64,000 nucleotides of DNA from Pseudomonadales bacterium (GCA_024234395.1 JACKOH010000002.1:248001-312000); one strand, 5' to 3'. Counted from the first letter of the stretch, positions 16,061 to 24,775 are shown. Numbers and translations: made by a program. Notes: generated from the letters alone by a model not told the origin.

Positions 16061-16930
16061 CTAGCGATCAGCCAGTCGACCGGCGCCGCCCTGTTCGTAA
16101 TACACCAGCGGGACAAAATCTGCCGCAGTCCAGCCGGCTTCCTGCCCCCACCTGGCGTCATAGTCGGCGGTGGGTTCTGCAGCCATGACTTCCTCCAGGT
16201 GCTTGCCGTCCCTGATCAGGTTGTAGACCCGGTTCTGTACATCGAGAATCATGTCCCGGAACTCCACGATGGCCTCCCGGCCCACCACCTCCAGCCCATG
16301 ACCTGGAATCACCCGGGTATCGGGCCCGGCCATTTCAATCGCCAGGTCGAGGGCAGCGATAGTGCCGCGTAGACTGCCGCCGTTGTATTTGTCGATGATC
16401 GGATAGCTGGTGGTTCTGAACACGTCACCCAGGTGCAGCACATCCGACTTCGGAAAATACACGAAGACGTCACCGTCGGTATGGGCCGGAGGCACCAGAA
16501 AAGCCTGCACATCCTCGCCGTTCAGGTGGAAACTCATCTCATCGTTGAAAGTGATAACAGGCCTGCCGGCAGCCGGCGGTTGCGGAGCAAAACTACCACC
16601 CCGGCGAGGGTAGTGACTCTTTTCTTCAAGAAACCGCAGGCGGGTATTGTCATGGGCGAAGATAAGCACACCAAGGTCTGCCAGGTTTTCATTACCCCCG
16701 ACATGATCCGGGTGAATATGGGTATTTATGAGAAAGCGGATTTCCTGGTCGGTCACTTCATGGACGGCGGCCACCAGCAGTGGGAGGGAGTTATTGACTT
16801 GCCGGACCGTCGTCCTAGAATCAAAGCTAATATGACAGCTAAAATGAAAGTTAAATTCGAAGCTAGAGTCGAAGCTAGAATGAAAGCTAAACTGAAAACT
16901 AAAACGGGAAATAGATTGTGAACTGAACAA
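16061..16930 (-). CDS. MBL-fold metallohydrolase, N-terminus missing and replaced by repeat-encoded sequence
   Basis: The open frame covers 289 codons, but recognisable metallo-beta-lactamase sequence starts only around residue 46 (NNSLPLLVAAVHEVTDQEIR). The metal-binding HxHxDH motif is present (THIHPDHVGG), as are the later histidines and aspartate (PAHTDGDVFVYF, LHLGDVF, VIPGHGLEV). The first strands and any signal peptide expected in this family are absent. In their place, residues 1-40 are a Phe/Ser-rich stretch encoded by a 12-bp tandem repeat (16814-16909). The gene is probably 5'-truncated and may be non-functional, or translated from an internal start. Confidence 0.6.
   Translation of the reverse strand: MFSSQSISRFSFQFSFHSSFDSSFEFNFHFSCHISFDSRTTVRQVNNSLPLLVAAVHEVTDQEIRFLINTHIHPDHVGGNENLADLGVLIFAHDNTRLRFLEEKSHYPRRGGSFAPQPPAAGRPVITFNDEMSFHLNGEDVQAFLVPPAHTDGDVFVYFPKSDVLHLGDVFRTTSYPIIDKYNGGSLRGTIAALDLAIEMAGPDTRVIPGHGLEVVGREAIVEFRDMILDVQNRVYNLIRDGKHLEEVMAAEPTADYDARWGQEAGWTAADFVPLVYYEQGGAGRLADR
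16814..16909. repeat. Degenerate tandem repeat, about eight units of 12 bp
   Basis: Units of the form GCTARAATGAAA run from 16814 to 16909, e.g. GCTAAAATGAAA (16838), GCTAGAATGAAA (16874) and GCTAAACTGAAA (16886). The period is a multiple of three, so all frames remain open. The array occupies the place where the 5' end of the MBL-fold gene would be expected. Confidence 0.85.
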
Positions 16931-17141
16931 AAAAACTGGAGATCAGAAAGTATTTCCTGCATTCCCCGATGCCAGGAATAACAACGAAGCCGTTGATTAC
17001 CCGGCTGTTGCCTGAAATTTTTCTAATCATCCATAACGGTCCTGCGACAACCAGGTAATGGCGTCTGAAGGAATTACCCAATCGCCTGCTGTCCGCTTAC
17101 CATTCAATTCCTGCGGCTGACTAAGGAAACTCTGAGCTACC

Positions 17142-19178
17142 ATGAAAACGAAAAAGAACAACTGCTTTGCCCACCTTATCCGCCTGTCCTGCTTGTGCAG
17201 CACACTGATTGCTTCGGCTGCCATGGCACAGGAATCCAGCCAGACCCGCCCGGGGGAACTGGTAATCAACAATCCCACGCTTATTAACCTGGGGTTCGAG
17301 TGGCATATAGAAGGCGACAGCAATCGCAATGCCCAGGTTTCGGTTTCCTATCGACGTCAGGGTGATTCGACCTGGCTGACAGGCATGCCACTGATGCGGC
17401 TGCAGAATGAACACATCCAACAGAGTGACACCTGGAACCTTGTGGTTCCCAATATGTTTGCCGGCAGCATCCTGGATCTGGAACAGGGAACGACCTACGA
17501 AGCCCGGTTTGAAATAACCGATCCCGATGGGTTGCTTGGATCAGCCGAAGGGAACGTTCGCCTCGTCACTGTCAGCACCCGTTCCGAGCCGGAACCGGCA
17601 ACGGATGGCAAGGTCTATCATGTCTACCCCCTGGACTGGGAGGGACACAAAGAGGAACCTGCGTTCCACGCCATCATGTGTGCCTATAACTACCGTTGTG
17701 GCGCAGGGGATACCGCACCCGCCGGACGTCCGCGGGTCAAACCCGGGGACGTTATCCTGGTCCATGCCGGGCTGTATCAGTATTTTTACGAGTTTTACGG
17801 CAATAATACCCGGGTCAATGCCACCACCACCTTTGAAGGAACGCATTACCTGACCGCGGACGGGACTCCGGAGCGACCCATCGTGATCAAGGCTGCAGGT
17901 GACGGAGAAGTCATTATCGATGGACGCGGAAACTTCAATCTCTTCAATGTCAAAGCCGCCGACTATAACTATTTCGAGGGCATCACGTTCCGCAACACCG
18001 ATATCGCCATCTGGGCCGGCACCCAGTTTATCGCCGGATCGAAGGGACTCACGGTCAAGAACAGCCGCTTTGAAGACGTGGGTATCGGCGTCTTCACCAA
18101 CTACTCCGGGTCCAGTGACTTCACTATCATCGACAACGTGTTTCTCGGACGCCACGATTCCGATCGACTGGTGGGCTGGACCGGGAGCTACTGGCAACGC
18201 TTTGCGGGTGTTGATGGCCAGACATTTCCGCCGGTAATGGAATCGTATACGGCGGTGCGACTGTATGGACCGGGACACGTGGTCGCCTATAATTATATTG
18301 CCGACTTTCATGACGGGATCGACGTGGAAACCTACGGCAATCCGGATGGCTCAAGCGCCAACGAGGGTCCGACTTATCCGCCCCGGGAATTCTGGGACCG
18401 TCGGCCGGTAGCGATCGATTTCTACAATAACTACCTGACTAATTTCCACGACAATGCCATCGAAATCGATGGCAGTCTTCACAATGTTCGGGTGATGCGC
18501 AACATGCTGATCAACTCGGCATCACACCCGATGTGCAACCAGCCGGCCGGTGGCGGGCCGGTCTACTGGATCCGGAACATTGTCTATAACGCTCCCGGAG
18601 GCTCCTCACGCCTGTCCAGCGGTGCTGCCGGGGTGCTGTTCTATAACAACACCATTCTTTCGGAAACTGTTGCCCGCTCTTCGGCCAATGTACACTGGCG
18701 CAACAACCTGATACTGGGGCAGAACTCCGGTCCGGAGATTTTCAGTGTCACCACCAACACCACCTACAGCAGTTCGGACTACAACGGCTTTCGGCTCAAT
18801 CCTGGTGCCACTGTATCGTTTCGCTGGAATGCGCCAGCAGACGATTCAGCTTCCAGGGAAGGAAATCCTGAAGATCTCACGTTTAGGGAATTTGCAACCT
18901 TGATGGAATATGCAGACTCCACGGGTCAGGATCGCAACAGCGTGCTGCTGAATTACGATATTTTTATCAACGTGCCGCCATTGGATGCCCAGGACTTTGC
19001 CAATGTACAGAAAGTCTACGATGCCAGGGAACTGGATTTCCGGCTCAAACAGGGATCAAGTGCCATTGACCGTGGCCAGCCGATTCCCAACATTACGGAT
19101 GGCTATGCGGGTGCAGCACCAGATCTGGGCGCCCTGGAGGCAGGCAGACCATTGCCGGTGTACGGCCCCAGGAACTGA
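17142..19178 (+). CDS. Exported right-handed beta-helix protein (pectate-lyase-like superfamily)
   Basis: 678 residues with a signal peptide (about 1-29, LCSTLIASAAMAQ). An N-terminal beta-sandwich-like region (to about 145) is followed by parallel beta-helix repeats rich in N and G: YNYFEGITFRNTDIAIW, GLTVKNSRFEDVGIGVF, FTIIDNVFLGRHDSD, HVVAYNYIADFHDGIDV, AIEIDGSLHNVRVMRN. The C-terminus resembles DUF1565/choice-of-anchor endings (SSAIDRGQPIPN, APDLGALEAG). Such proteins bind or cleave polysaccharide. No catalytic set is identified, so the polysaccharide target is unknown. Confidence 0.82.
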   Translation: MKTKKNNCFAHLIRLSCLCSTLIASAAMAQESSQTRPGELVINNPTLINLGFEWHIEGDSNRNAQVSVSYRRQGDSTWLTGMPLMRLQNEHIQQSDTWNLVVPNMFAGSILDLEQGTTYEARFEITDPDGLLGSAEGNVRLVTVSTRSEPEPATDGKVYHVYPLDWEGHKEEPAFHAIMCAYNYRCGAGDTAPAGRPRVKPGDVILVHAGLYQYFYEFYGNNTRVNATTTFEGTHYLTADGTPERPIVIKAAGDGEVIIDGRGNFNLFNVKAADYNYFEGITFRNTDIAIWAGTQFIAGSKGLTVKNSRFEDVGIGVFTNYSGSSDFTIIDNVFLGRHDSDRLVGWTGSYWQRFAGVDGQTFPPVMESYTAVRLYGPGHVVAYNYIADFHDGIDVETYGNPDGSSANEGPTYPPREFWDRRPVAIDFYNNYLTNFHDNAIEIDGSLHNVRVMRNMLINSASHPMCNQPAGGGPVYWIRNIVYNAPGGSSRLSSGAAGVLFYNNTILSETVARSSANVHWRNNLILGQNSGPEIFSVTTNTTYSSSDYNGFRLNPGATVSFRWNAPADDSASREGNPEDLTFREFATLMEYADSTGQDRNSVLLNYDIFINVPPLDAQDFANVQKVYDARELDFRLKQGSSAIDRGQPIPNITDGYAGAAPDLGALEAGRPLPVYGPRN

Positions 19179-19355
19179 CGTGCGATCAACCGATGGAAGA
19201 TCCCCGGGCGGAGCTTCTGCATCCCGTCTGACAATCGGAGATTAAACGGCACGCATTCCCAAAGCTGGTATTGACACTCACGGGTTGCTGGCTCCTTCAC
19301 TTTTCGGGTAGGGCATTGAGCCCCGAGTGAACCTTGCCTTTTCCTCGCAGATCTT

Positions 19356-19394
19356 CCATAAAAAACGCCGACCGGCATCTGCCGATCGGCGTTT
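19356..19394 (-). terminator. Rho-independent terminator for the FAH-family gene
   Basis: A long stem (about 15 bp with one mismatch) formed by 19363-19377 and 19380-19394 (ACGCCGACCGGCA / TGCCGATCGGCGT) is followed on the minus strand by a T-rich run. It lies between the convergent genes 17142-19178 and 19430-20596 and may work in both directions. Confidence 0.85.
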
Positions 19395-19429
19395 CTGGTT
19401 GAGTTCGAAAGAACCCGGTTTGCGACTAT

Positions 19430-20596
19430 CTATTGATTACGATAAGTCGAAGTCGGAGGCAATTGTGCACCAGACAGATCGTCCGGAATGCTGCGCTCAC
19501 GTACAACGCGGTGAGTCAGGGTGCCAATACCTTCAATGCTGGCACTGATGGTTTCACCGTCGACCAGGTAACCGGAACCGGTGGCGCGTTCAACACGGCC
19601 GGCACCGGTACCACCGGAGGTACCGCTCTGCAACACATCGCCGGGGAAGACGGTGATCAGAGAAGTGGCGTACTCAATCAGTTCCGGAATGTTGTGGATC
19701 ATGTCGCCGGCCCGGGCAGACTGCACAGTGACGCCGTCAACCACGGTAGTCTGGTGCAGACGCTGCATCGGATCGCCGAAGAATTCCTTGGGCACAATCC
19801 AGGGACCATGCGGAGCGAAGGTATCGTGGCCTTTGCCGACGAACCAGTCAGAACGGCCACCGTAACCACCCGGCGGACGGCCACCACGGTCGGAAACGTC
19901 CATTGCTACCATGTAACCGAATACATAGTCATAGGCGTTCCTGGCGGAAACATACTTGCCAGGCTTACCGAACACGATAGCCATCTCCACTTCGTATTCG
20001 ATCTCGTCACGGCCATAAGGCATGATGATATCGTCACCGTCGCCGATGACTGCGCCGCGGGTAGGCTTGAGGAACAGATAGGGAACACCACGGTTCATCT
20101 GACGCTCACGGGTTCGGGCCTGCAGCTCTTCCGGGGTGCAGCCTTCACAGGCGTGGGTGTAGAAATTCACCGCAGCATTCATGATTTTGCTGGGATACTG
20201 AATCGGGGCCATGATGTCCACGTTGTCTACCGGGTGAACCCAGTCAGGACGGTTCGGGCCACTGAGCGCGTTCTCATCGATCAGCCAGTTGACGATTTCG
20301 TAGACCCGGTACTTCAGGCCGTACTCGTACTGCTCGATGAATCCGAGCATATCGCCCGGCATTTCCATTTTGCTGTAGCGGGGAACCAGCTCCATGGCGC
20401 GGTTGGCTCGCTCCAGCTCGACGATTACCTGATCATCGCGCATGACCAGACCGACAGTGGGGATGTCGTCGATGGCGAAGGTACCGACCTTGAACGGTTC
20501 GGCCGACTCCATTGCCTGGGCGGAGACTTTATCGGCACCGGTGAAGAAGCTCACCGCCGCGACAAGAGTCAAGGTGAACAGGGATTTTCTTATCAT
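19430..20596 (-). CDS. Exported fumarylacetoacetate hydrolase (FAH) family protein
   Basis: 388 residues. A signal peptide is clear (MIRKSLFTLTLVAAVSFFTG then ADKVSAQA). The FAH-type catalytic domain follows: VNFYTHACEG, LFLKPTRGAVIGDGDDIIMP, EIEYEVEMAIVFGKPGKYVS (acidic metal ligands) and SDWFVGKGHDTFAPHGPWIV, ending TGSGYLVDGETISASIEGIG. FAH enzymes cleave or decarboxylate beta-dicarbonyl compounds and are normally cytoplasmic, so an exported member is unusual. The start is supported by the signal peptide. Confidence 0.85.
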   Translation of the reverse strand: MIRKSLFTLTLVAAVSFFTGADKVSAQAMESAEPFKVGTFAIDDIPTVGLVMRDDQVIVELERANRAMELVPRYSKMEMPGDMLGFIEQYEYGLKYRVYEIVNWLIDENALSGPNRPDWVHPVDNVDIMAPIQYPSKIMNAAVNFYTHACEGCTPEELQARTRERQMNRGVPYLFLKPTRGAVIGDGDDIIMPYGRDEIEYEVEMAIVFGKPGKYVSARNAYDYVFGYMVAMDVSDRGGRPPGGYGGRSDWFVGKGHDTFAPHGPWIVPKEFFGDPMQRLHQTTVVDGVTVQSARAGDMIHNIPELIEYATSLITVFPGDVLQSGTSGGTGAGRVERATGSGYLVDGETISASIEGIGTLTHRVVRERSIPDDLSGAQLPPTSTYRNQ

Positions 20597-21052
20597 ATTT
20601 CTCTCCCGTGCAAGGCACTACTTATGAGATTGTTATGAGATTGACAGGGCCATTTAGGGTAATGGTTTTATTGCTGTTGTCAAAGCCATATCCCCCTCAG
20701 GCGCGACGAAAGATAGCCTGCAGTCGGGGAATTGTCCAGATTTGTCGATTGGCGGCGGGAGATGCCCTGGGTGATCGGCTTTCCGGGCCGCAGAAATTGC
20801 TTTTTCCGCGCCGGGTGACTCCTGTGTACCGGGCTTGAAACATTACCTTGCAGCATGCTTCTGGTCATTCTCTCCGGCCCTGACCGAACCGTTGGGGAGG
20901 CGGATCGGTTCAGGTGATGCCACACAGACCGAACTCTCTGCAAGATTCCTCAATTGAGCTTTCCCAGGCAAGGTTTCAAAGGCAGATTGACAACCTAATG
21001 TCATTTTAATGGCAGTCTGCTTGTTCAGAGACGTCTGGCGTGTCAAGAACCG
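20597..21052. other. Intergenic region without recognised gene
   Basis: 456 bases between two minus-strand genes. Short open frames exist on both strands but lack SD sites and convincing composition. It must contain the promoter of the FAH-family gene, but no clear -35/-10 pair stands out. No repeat or RNA was recognised. Confidence 0.5.
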
Positions 21053-21382
21053 CTATTTCCGGCCTGGCTCATTACCTCCGTGCAAGGCTCCGAAATGGCT
21101 GGCAAGGCGCAGACTGATCAGTACCGCCCCCAGCATTACCGCGCCGGCGTGCAGTGGCTGTCGCCACTGAAACTGCCCTGCCTGCGACAACAACAGCCAG
21201 GCCACTGCGACATTGGCAAAGCCCCACAGGACATTGGTACGGGAACTGGACAACCCCTTGCCAGGTGGACTGGCAAAAGGACTCTGGAAGGCGCGTCCCA
21301 TGAGACCGGCGACCAGGTGGGGGATGGCATTGGCTGCAAAGACACCGGCCATGAACCAGCCGAACAGAATCAGGTAAGGCAT
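21053..21382 (-). CDS. Small membrane protein of unknown function
   Basis: 109 residues, with about three hydrophobic helices: MPYLILFGWFMAGVFAANAI, NVLWGFANVAVAWLLLSQAG and LHAGAVMLGAVLISLRLASH. The start at 21382 is chosen because the longer frame to 21514 would run through the tRNA-Ser gene. It lies about 50 bases downstream of tRNA-Ser on the same strand and could be co-transcribed with it. No family was recognised. Confidence 0.66.
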   Translation of the reverse strand: MPYLILFGWFMAGVFAANAIPHLVAGLMGRAFQSPFASPPGKGLSSSRTNVLWGFANVAVAWLLLSQAGQFQWRQPLHAGAVMLGAVLISLRLASHFGALHGGNEPGRK

Positions 21383-21431
21383 GTTGAGTATCTCTGGTGA
21401 ACAGAGTCTGCGAGTGAGGTTCGGTAACTGT

Positions 21432-21520
21432 GGCGGAGAGGGGGGGATTTGAACCCCCGGCACGGTTACCCGTGCTCCTGATTTCGAGTCAGGTCCATTC
21501 GGCCGCTCTGGCACCTCTCC
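21432..21520 (-). tRNA. tRNA-Ser (anticodon CGA)
   Basis: The minus strand from 21520 reads GGAGAGGTGCCAGAGCGGCC, then an anticodon loop with CGA (ACTCGAAAT), an extended variable arm typical of class II tRNAs, a T-loop GTTCAAATC, and an acceptor closing CCTCTCC with discriminator G and an encoded CCA (21434-21432). Length is 89 nt. It decodes UCG. Confidence 0.95.
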
Positions 21521-21545
21521 GGAGCGGCCATTATAGAGCTATCCA

Positions 21546-22304
21546 TCAGGGTCGACCACCATCCCGATCGGGCTGGCGATGGTTGTCGTTTCGACCGTCC
21601 TCATTACCGGATCGAACCTGGCGGCCATCTCCACGGTCACCGTGACGATCTTCGCGTCGCGCATCGTTCCGATTATCCCGACGGTCGTCCCGGCGGTCTT
21701 CAGCCCGCTCCCGGAGCAGATCCTGGCGCAGGTCCTGGATCCGGTCCTGTTGCCGCTCGATGCGGTTCTGCTGCTGCCGGATGACATTGCCGTGGTTGTC
21801 CCGGTTATTGTTGCGATGATCGTTACGGTCACGGCGGTCGCGATCGTAATCTCTTCGGTCCCTATCCCGGTCCCAGCGATAGCGATCGCGATCATGGTCG
21901 TTCCGATAGACCGGAGGCGGTGAATAGTGATTATTGAAACCGCGGCCATTGGCGTAGCCCACAAACCGCCAGTCACGTCCGGTCCATTGATAGCGCTCAC
22001 CCTGTGAGTTGACTATCCAGGGATTGCGCGAGTTACCGCCCAGTTGTACGCCGCGTCCCGGGACTCTGCGCCAGCCACCTGGAGTCCAGCGGTAGATTTC
22101 ATAACCGCCGCTTCGATAGCCACCGCCAAGACGCCAGCCCTGGACTCCCGCGACTTGTGAGATTCCGGGGCCACCGCCAAAGCGAAAGTCATCGGCGAAG
22201 GCTCTGGTAAACGGCAGTCCCAATAGCACCAGCAGGATTACCAGGCTGCCGGCTTCAAAGGTTCTCTGGGTAAACCTGCCCAATCTGGTCTTTACATAGC
22301 TCAT
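21546..22304 (-). CDS. Exported protein with tectonin-like region and Arg/Asp-rich tail
   Basis: 252 residues. The N-terminus has a hydrophobic signal segment (about 19-37, SLVILLVLLGLPFTRAFA). Residues about 62-118 look like one or two tectonin/beta-propeller repeats (IYRWTPGGWRRVPGRGVQLG, PWIVNSQGERYQWTGRDWRF). The remaining ~115 residues are extraordinarily rich in R, D, N and H (DRDRYRWDRDRDRRDYDRDR and so on), with a central coiled-coil-like stretch (NRIERQQDRIQDLRQDLLRE). Likely periplasmic or surface-located; the tail may bind metals or polyanions. Function unknown. Confidence 0.7.
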   Translation of the reverse strand: MSYVKTRLGRFTQRTFEAGSLVILLVLLGLPFTRAFADDFRFGGGPGISQVAGVQGWRLGGGYRSGGYEIYRWTPGGWRRVPGRGVQLGGNSRNPWIVNSQGERYQWTGRDWRFVGYANGRGFNNHYSPPPVYRNDHDRDRYRWDRDRDRRDYDRDRRDRNDHRNNNRDNHGNVIRQQQNRIERQQDRIQDLRQDLLRERAEDRRDDRRDNRNDARREDRHGDRGDGRQVRSGNEDGRNDNHRQPDRDGGRP

Positions 22305-22618
22305 GATTTTTCCCTCCTTTTCTCACTGTGTAGTTCCAGTTTAAGGAGGGAAGCTGTATGGAAGATTAACAGTAGGGCGAAAAAAAATCCCCTGGCGACG
22401 ATATCTTTGCTGCACACGGCGGAATATTGCAGCTACCTCGGCGCAAGGAATGTTGCACTCCGCAATGTAATTATCCGCTACGGACCGATTCCGCCGGGGC
22501 CTGAATCAATCTGAACGAAATTCGAGCTGACAAGTCTGTTGTGCCGAAATTCCAGTCGCGATTAATTCAACAGGAACCGATTAACCGGAGATTTGCTACC
22601 ACTCTCTGACAGAAGCTA
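22305..22618. other. Intergenic region without recognised gene
   Basis: 314 bases between the tectonin-like gene and the GNAT gene. A leader SD (GGAGGG) of the former lies at its left edge. A run of A residues follows a GC-poor stretch near 22380. No RNA, repeat or convincing open frame was recognised. Confidence 0.5.
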
Positions 22619-23053
22619 TCAGTTGGAGGCGTCTTGCGATAACGGGCAGGCGAAATGATGAGACGCGATATGAAATCCTTCCCGCAGATAGAAGCGGTGT
22701 GCGCCAAAGCGTTGTACGCCGGAATCCAGTTCCAGCGTCACGCAGCCTTCTTTCCGGGCCAGTTCTTTCAGGGCGTCGATCATGCGCTTGCCGAATCCTT
22801 CGGAACGATGAGCCTGATCGGTCACCAAGTCATACACATACAGAGATCTGCCGTTCACCGACAGCTTGTGGCAATAATAATACCCGGCCACCGCGGTTAC
22901 CGACTTCCCATCACCCAGCCAGGCCAGGTGATAACCTTCCTGCTGCATGTGCCGGATCGTGCTTAGCCAGGTGTCTTCGGTCAACAGCGGTCGTAACTGT
23001 TTCATCACCTCGAAACAGGCCAGAATTTCTTCGTCAGTTTGCGCGATATTCAC
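22619..23053 (-). CDS. GNAT-family N-acetyltransferase
   Basis: 144 residues. The acetyl-CoA pyrophosphate-binding loop is seen in VYDLVTDQAHRSEGFGKRMI (about residues 73-92, R-x-x-G-x-G/A type with SEGFG). The following helix and ELDSGVQRFGAHRFYLREGF fit the C-terminal GNAT pattern. The acceptor substrate is unknown. Not obviously in an operon with hisF, which begins about 130 bases away on the same strand. Confidence 0.83.
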   Translation of the reverse strand: MNIAQTDEEILACFEVMKQLRPLLTEDTWLSTIRHMQQEGYHLAWLGDGKSVTAVAGYYYCHKLSVNGRSLYVYDLVTDQAHRSEGFGKRMIDALKELARKEGCVTLELDSGVQRFGAHRFYLREGFHIASHHFACPLSQDASN

Positions 23054-23186
23054 AATCCAACTCCGCTGCTTTTAATTACAGTTACCAGTCAATCCCACTG
23101 GCGAATCGATTTCCGAATTTATTTTTGAACGATCAAATTATTATCTGAAAAAAGTATAACAGGTCTAGCGCATGATTGAAATTCGA

Positions 23187-23960
23187 TCACTCTCTTACGG
23201 TAATGCCATGTTCCGCCATGTAGCGCTTGGCGTCCTGAATGCTGTACTCCCCGAAGTGGAAAATACTGGCAGCCAATACGGCATCGGCATGGCCTTCCTG
23301 GACGCCTTCCACCAGGTGCTGAAGATTGCCCACGCCGCCCGAGGCGATAACTGGAACGGCAACCGCATCACTGATGGCACGGTTCAGCGCCAGGTCAAAT
23401 CCGGCCTTGGTGCCATCACGATCCATACTGGTCAGCAGAATCTCACCGGCTCCGCAGGCCACCATCTGGCGAGCCCAGTCCACCGCATCGATACCGGTCG
23501 GGCTGCGGCCGCCGTGAGTAAAAATCTCCCAGCGATCAGGCTCTCCCTCGGCACTGACCTTCTTGGCATCGATGGCCACTACAATGCACTGGGAACCAAA
23601 CCTCTGTGCCGCTTCCCTGACGAATTCCGGGTTGTGGACCGCGGCAGTGTTTATGGACACCTTGTCAGCTCCTGCATTCAGCATGGTGCGGATGTCTTCC
23701 AGAGTACGAATGCCCCCACCCACGGTCAGCGGAATAAAGACCTGCCCGGCAATGGCACTGACCGTTTCCACGGTGGTGTCGCGTTCCTCGCTGCTGGCGG
23801 TGATGTCGAGGAAGGTGATTTCGTCGGCTCCGGCCTCGCAGTAGCGTCGCGAAATCTCCACCGGGTCGCCGGCGTCACGGATATCGACAAACTTGACGCC
23901 TTTTACAACGCGACCTTTGTCGCAATCCAGACAGGGAATAATGCGCTTTGCCAATGCCAT
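23187..23960 (-). CDS. hisF: Imidazole glycerol phosphate synthase cyclase subunit HisF
   Basis: 257 residues, a (beta/alpha)8 barrel. It starts MALAKRIIPCLDCDKGRVVK, with the catalytic Asp in the first strand (CLDCD), and includes FLDITASSEER, PLTVGGGIRTLEDI, VVAIDAKKV (second catalytic Asp) and PVIASGGVGNLQHLVEG. With HisH it converts PRFAR plus glutamine-derived ammonia to IGP and AICAR in histidine synthesis. It lies downstream of hisA, separated by a 42-bp palindrome. Confidence 0.97.
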   Translation of the reverse strand: MALAKRIIPCLDCDKGRVVKGVKFVDIRDAGDPVEISRRYCEAGADEITFLDITASSEERDTTVETVSAIAGQVFIPLTVGGGIRTLEDIRTMLNAGADKVSINTAAVHNPEFVREAAQRFGSQCIVVAIDAKKVSAEGEPDRWEIFTHGGRSPTGIDAVDWARQMVACGAGEILLTSMDRDGTKAGFDLALNRAISDAVAVPVIASGGVGNLQHLVEGVQEGHADAVLAASIFHFGEYSIQDAKRYMAEHGITVRE

Positions 23961-23990
23961 GCTGTTACCTCGTAAACCTCAACCGCCCGG

Positions 23991-24032
23991 AAAATAGATC
24001 TGTCCCTATTTAAATAGGGACAGATCTATTTT
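23991..24032. repeat. Perfect 42-bp palindrome between hisA and hisF
   Basis: 23991-24011 is the exact reverse complement of 24012-24032, with core TGTCCCTATTT|AAATAGGGACA. The right arm supplies the last Lys codon and TAG stop of hisA. The 21-base half recurs exactly at 50765-50785. It resembles REP/RAYT-type or other dispersed intergenic palindromes. In RNA it would form a long hairpin in the his mRNA. Confidence 0.92.
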
Positions 24033-24775
24033 CCAGCTGCGTCCAGAAGTTGCTGCGCCGCGCGCAGATCCAGGGTACCTTCGTAGATTGCCCGACCGGT
24101 GATTGCACCCAGTATCCCGGCTCCGGTAACCGTTGCGCTGACTGCCTGCAGGGCAGCGATATCGTCGATGGTGGTGATGCCGCCGGAGGCGATGACCGGG
24201 ATCGATGACTGTTCTGCCAGTTTCACGGTGGCTTCCACATTCACACCCTGCATCATGCCGTCACGCGCAATGTCGGTATAGACGATGGCGCTGACACCGA
24301 AATCGGAGAACTGCTGCGCCAGATCGGTGGCGGTAACGGAAGACACGGTAGCCCAGCCGTCGGTGGCCACCAGGCCGTCCTTTGCATCGAGCCCGACGAT
24401 AATACGCTGCGGAAATTCCGCGCAGGCAACGCGGACAAAATCCGGCTCTTCTACTGCCTTGGTGCCGATAATCACATAACTGACCCCCGCCTCAAGATAG
24501 CTGGCGATGGTAGCCAGATCGCGGATACCACCACCTATCTGCAATGGCAGATCCGGCAGTTCCCGGGCGATAGCCTTGACGATCTCGCCATTGACCGGCT
24601 CTCCGGCAAAGGCGCCGTTCAGGTCAACCAGATGCAGGCGCCGGGCGCCCTGCTGTTGCCAGTGTCTGGCCATCTGTACCGGATCGTCGGAGAACACAGT
24701 GCTGTCCTCCATGCGACCCTGCTTGAGACGCACGCACTGACCGTCCTTGAGGTCGATTGCGGGTATAACAATCAC
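24026..24775 (-). CDS. hisA: Phosphoribosylformimino-AICAR phosphate isomerase HisA
   Basis: 249 residues. MIVIPAIDLKDGQCVRLKQG holds the catalytic Asp8. LPLQIGGGIRDLATIASYLE, IIVGLDAKDGLVATDG, IVYTDIARDGMMQGVN and IPVIASGGITTIDDIAALQA are typical. It catalyses the Amadori rearrangement of ProFAR to PRFAR. The start overlaps the hisH stop (ATGA). The last codons fall in the inserted palindrome, so the C-terminus may have been altered. Confidence 0.97.
   Translation of the reverse strand: MIVIPAIDLKDGQCVRLKQGRMEDSTVFSDDPVQMARHWQQQGARRLHLVDLNGAFAGEPVNGEIVKAIARELPDLPLQIGGGIRDLATIASYLEAGVSYVIIGTKAVEEPDFVRVACAEFPQRIIVGLDAKDGLVATDGWATVSSVTATDLAQQFSDFGVSAIVYTDIARDGMMQGVNVEATVKLAEQSSIPVIASGGITTIDDIAALQAVSATVTGAGILGAITGRAIYEGTLDLRAAQQLLDAAGK

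Noticed and set aside
19433..20638. 401-codon open frame on the plus strand opposite the FAH-family gene
   Set aside because: It is a codon-bias shadow of a GC-rich gene: it has no SD or recognisable domain, and the minus-strand frame has a signal peptide and clear FAH motifs.
20608..20838. 76-codon plus-strand open frame in the gap after the FAH-family gene
   Set aside because: No SD, no family resemblance and composition unlike neighbouring genes.
21383..21514. Upstream extension of the small membrane protein gene
   Set aside because: It would be encoded by the tRNA-Ser gene and lacks the hydrophobic character of the real N-terminus.
23172..23975. 267-codon plus-strand open frame opposite hisF
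   Set aside because: hisF on the minus strand is unmistakable; the antisense frame shows no family features.
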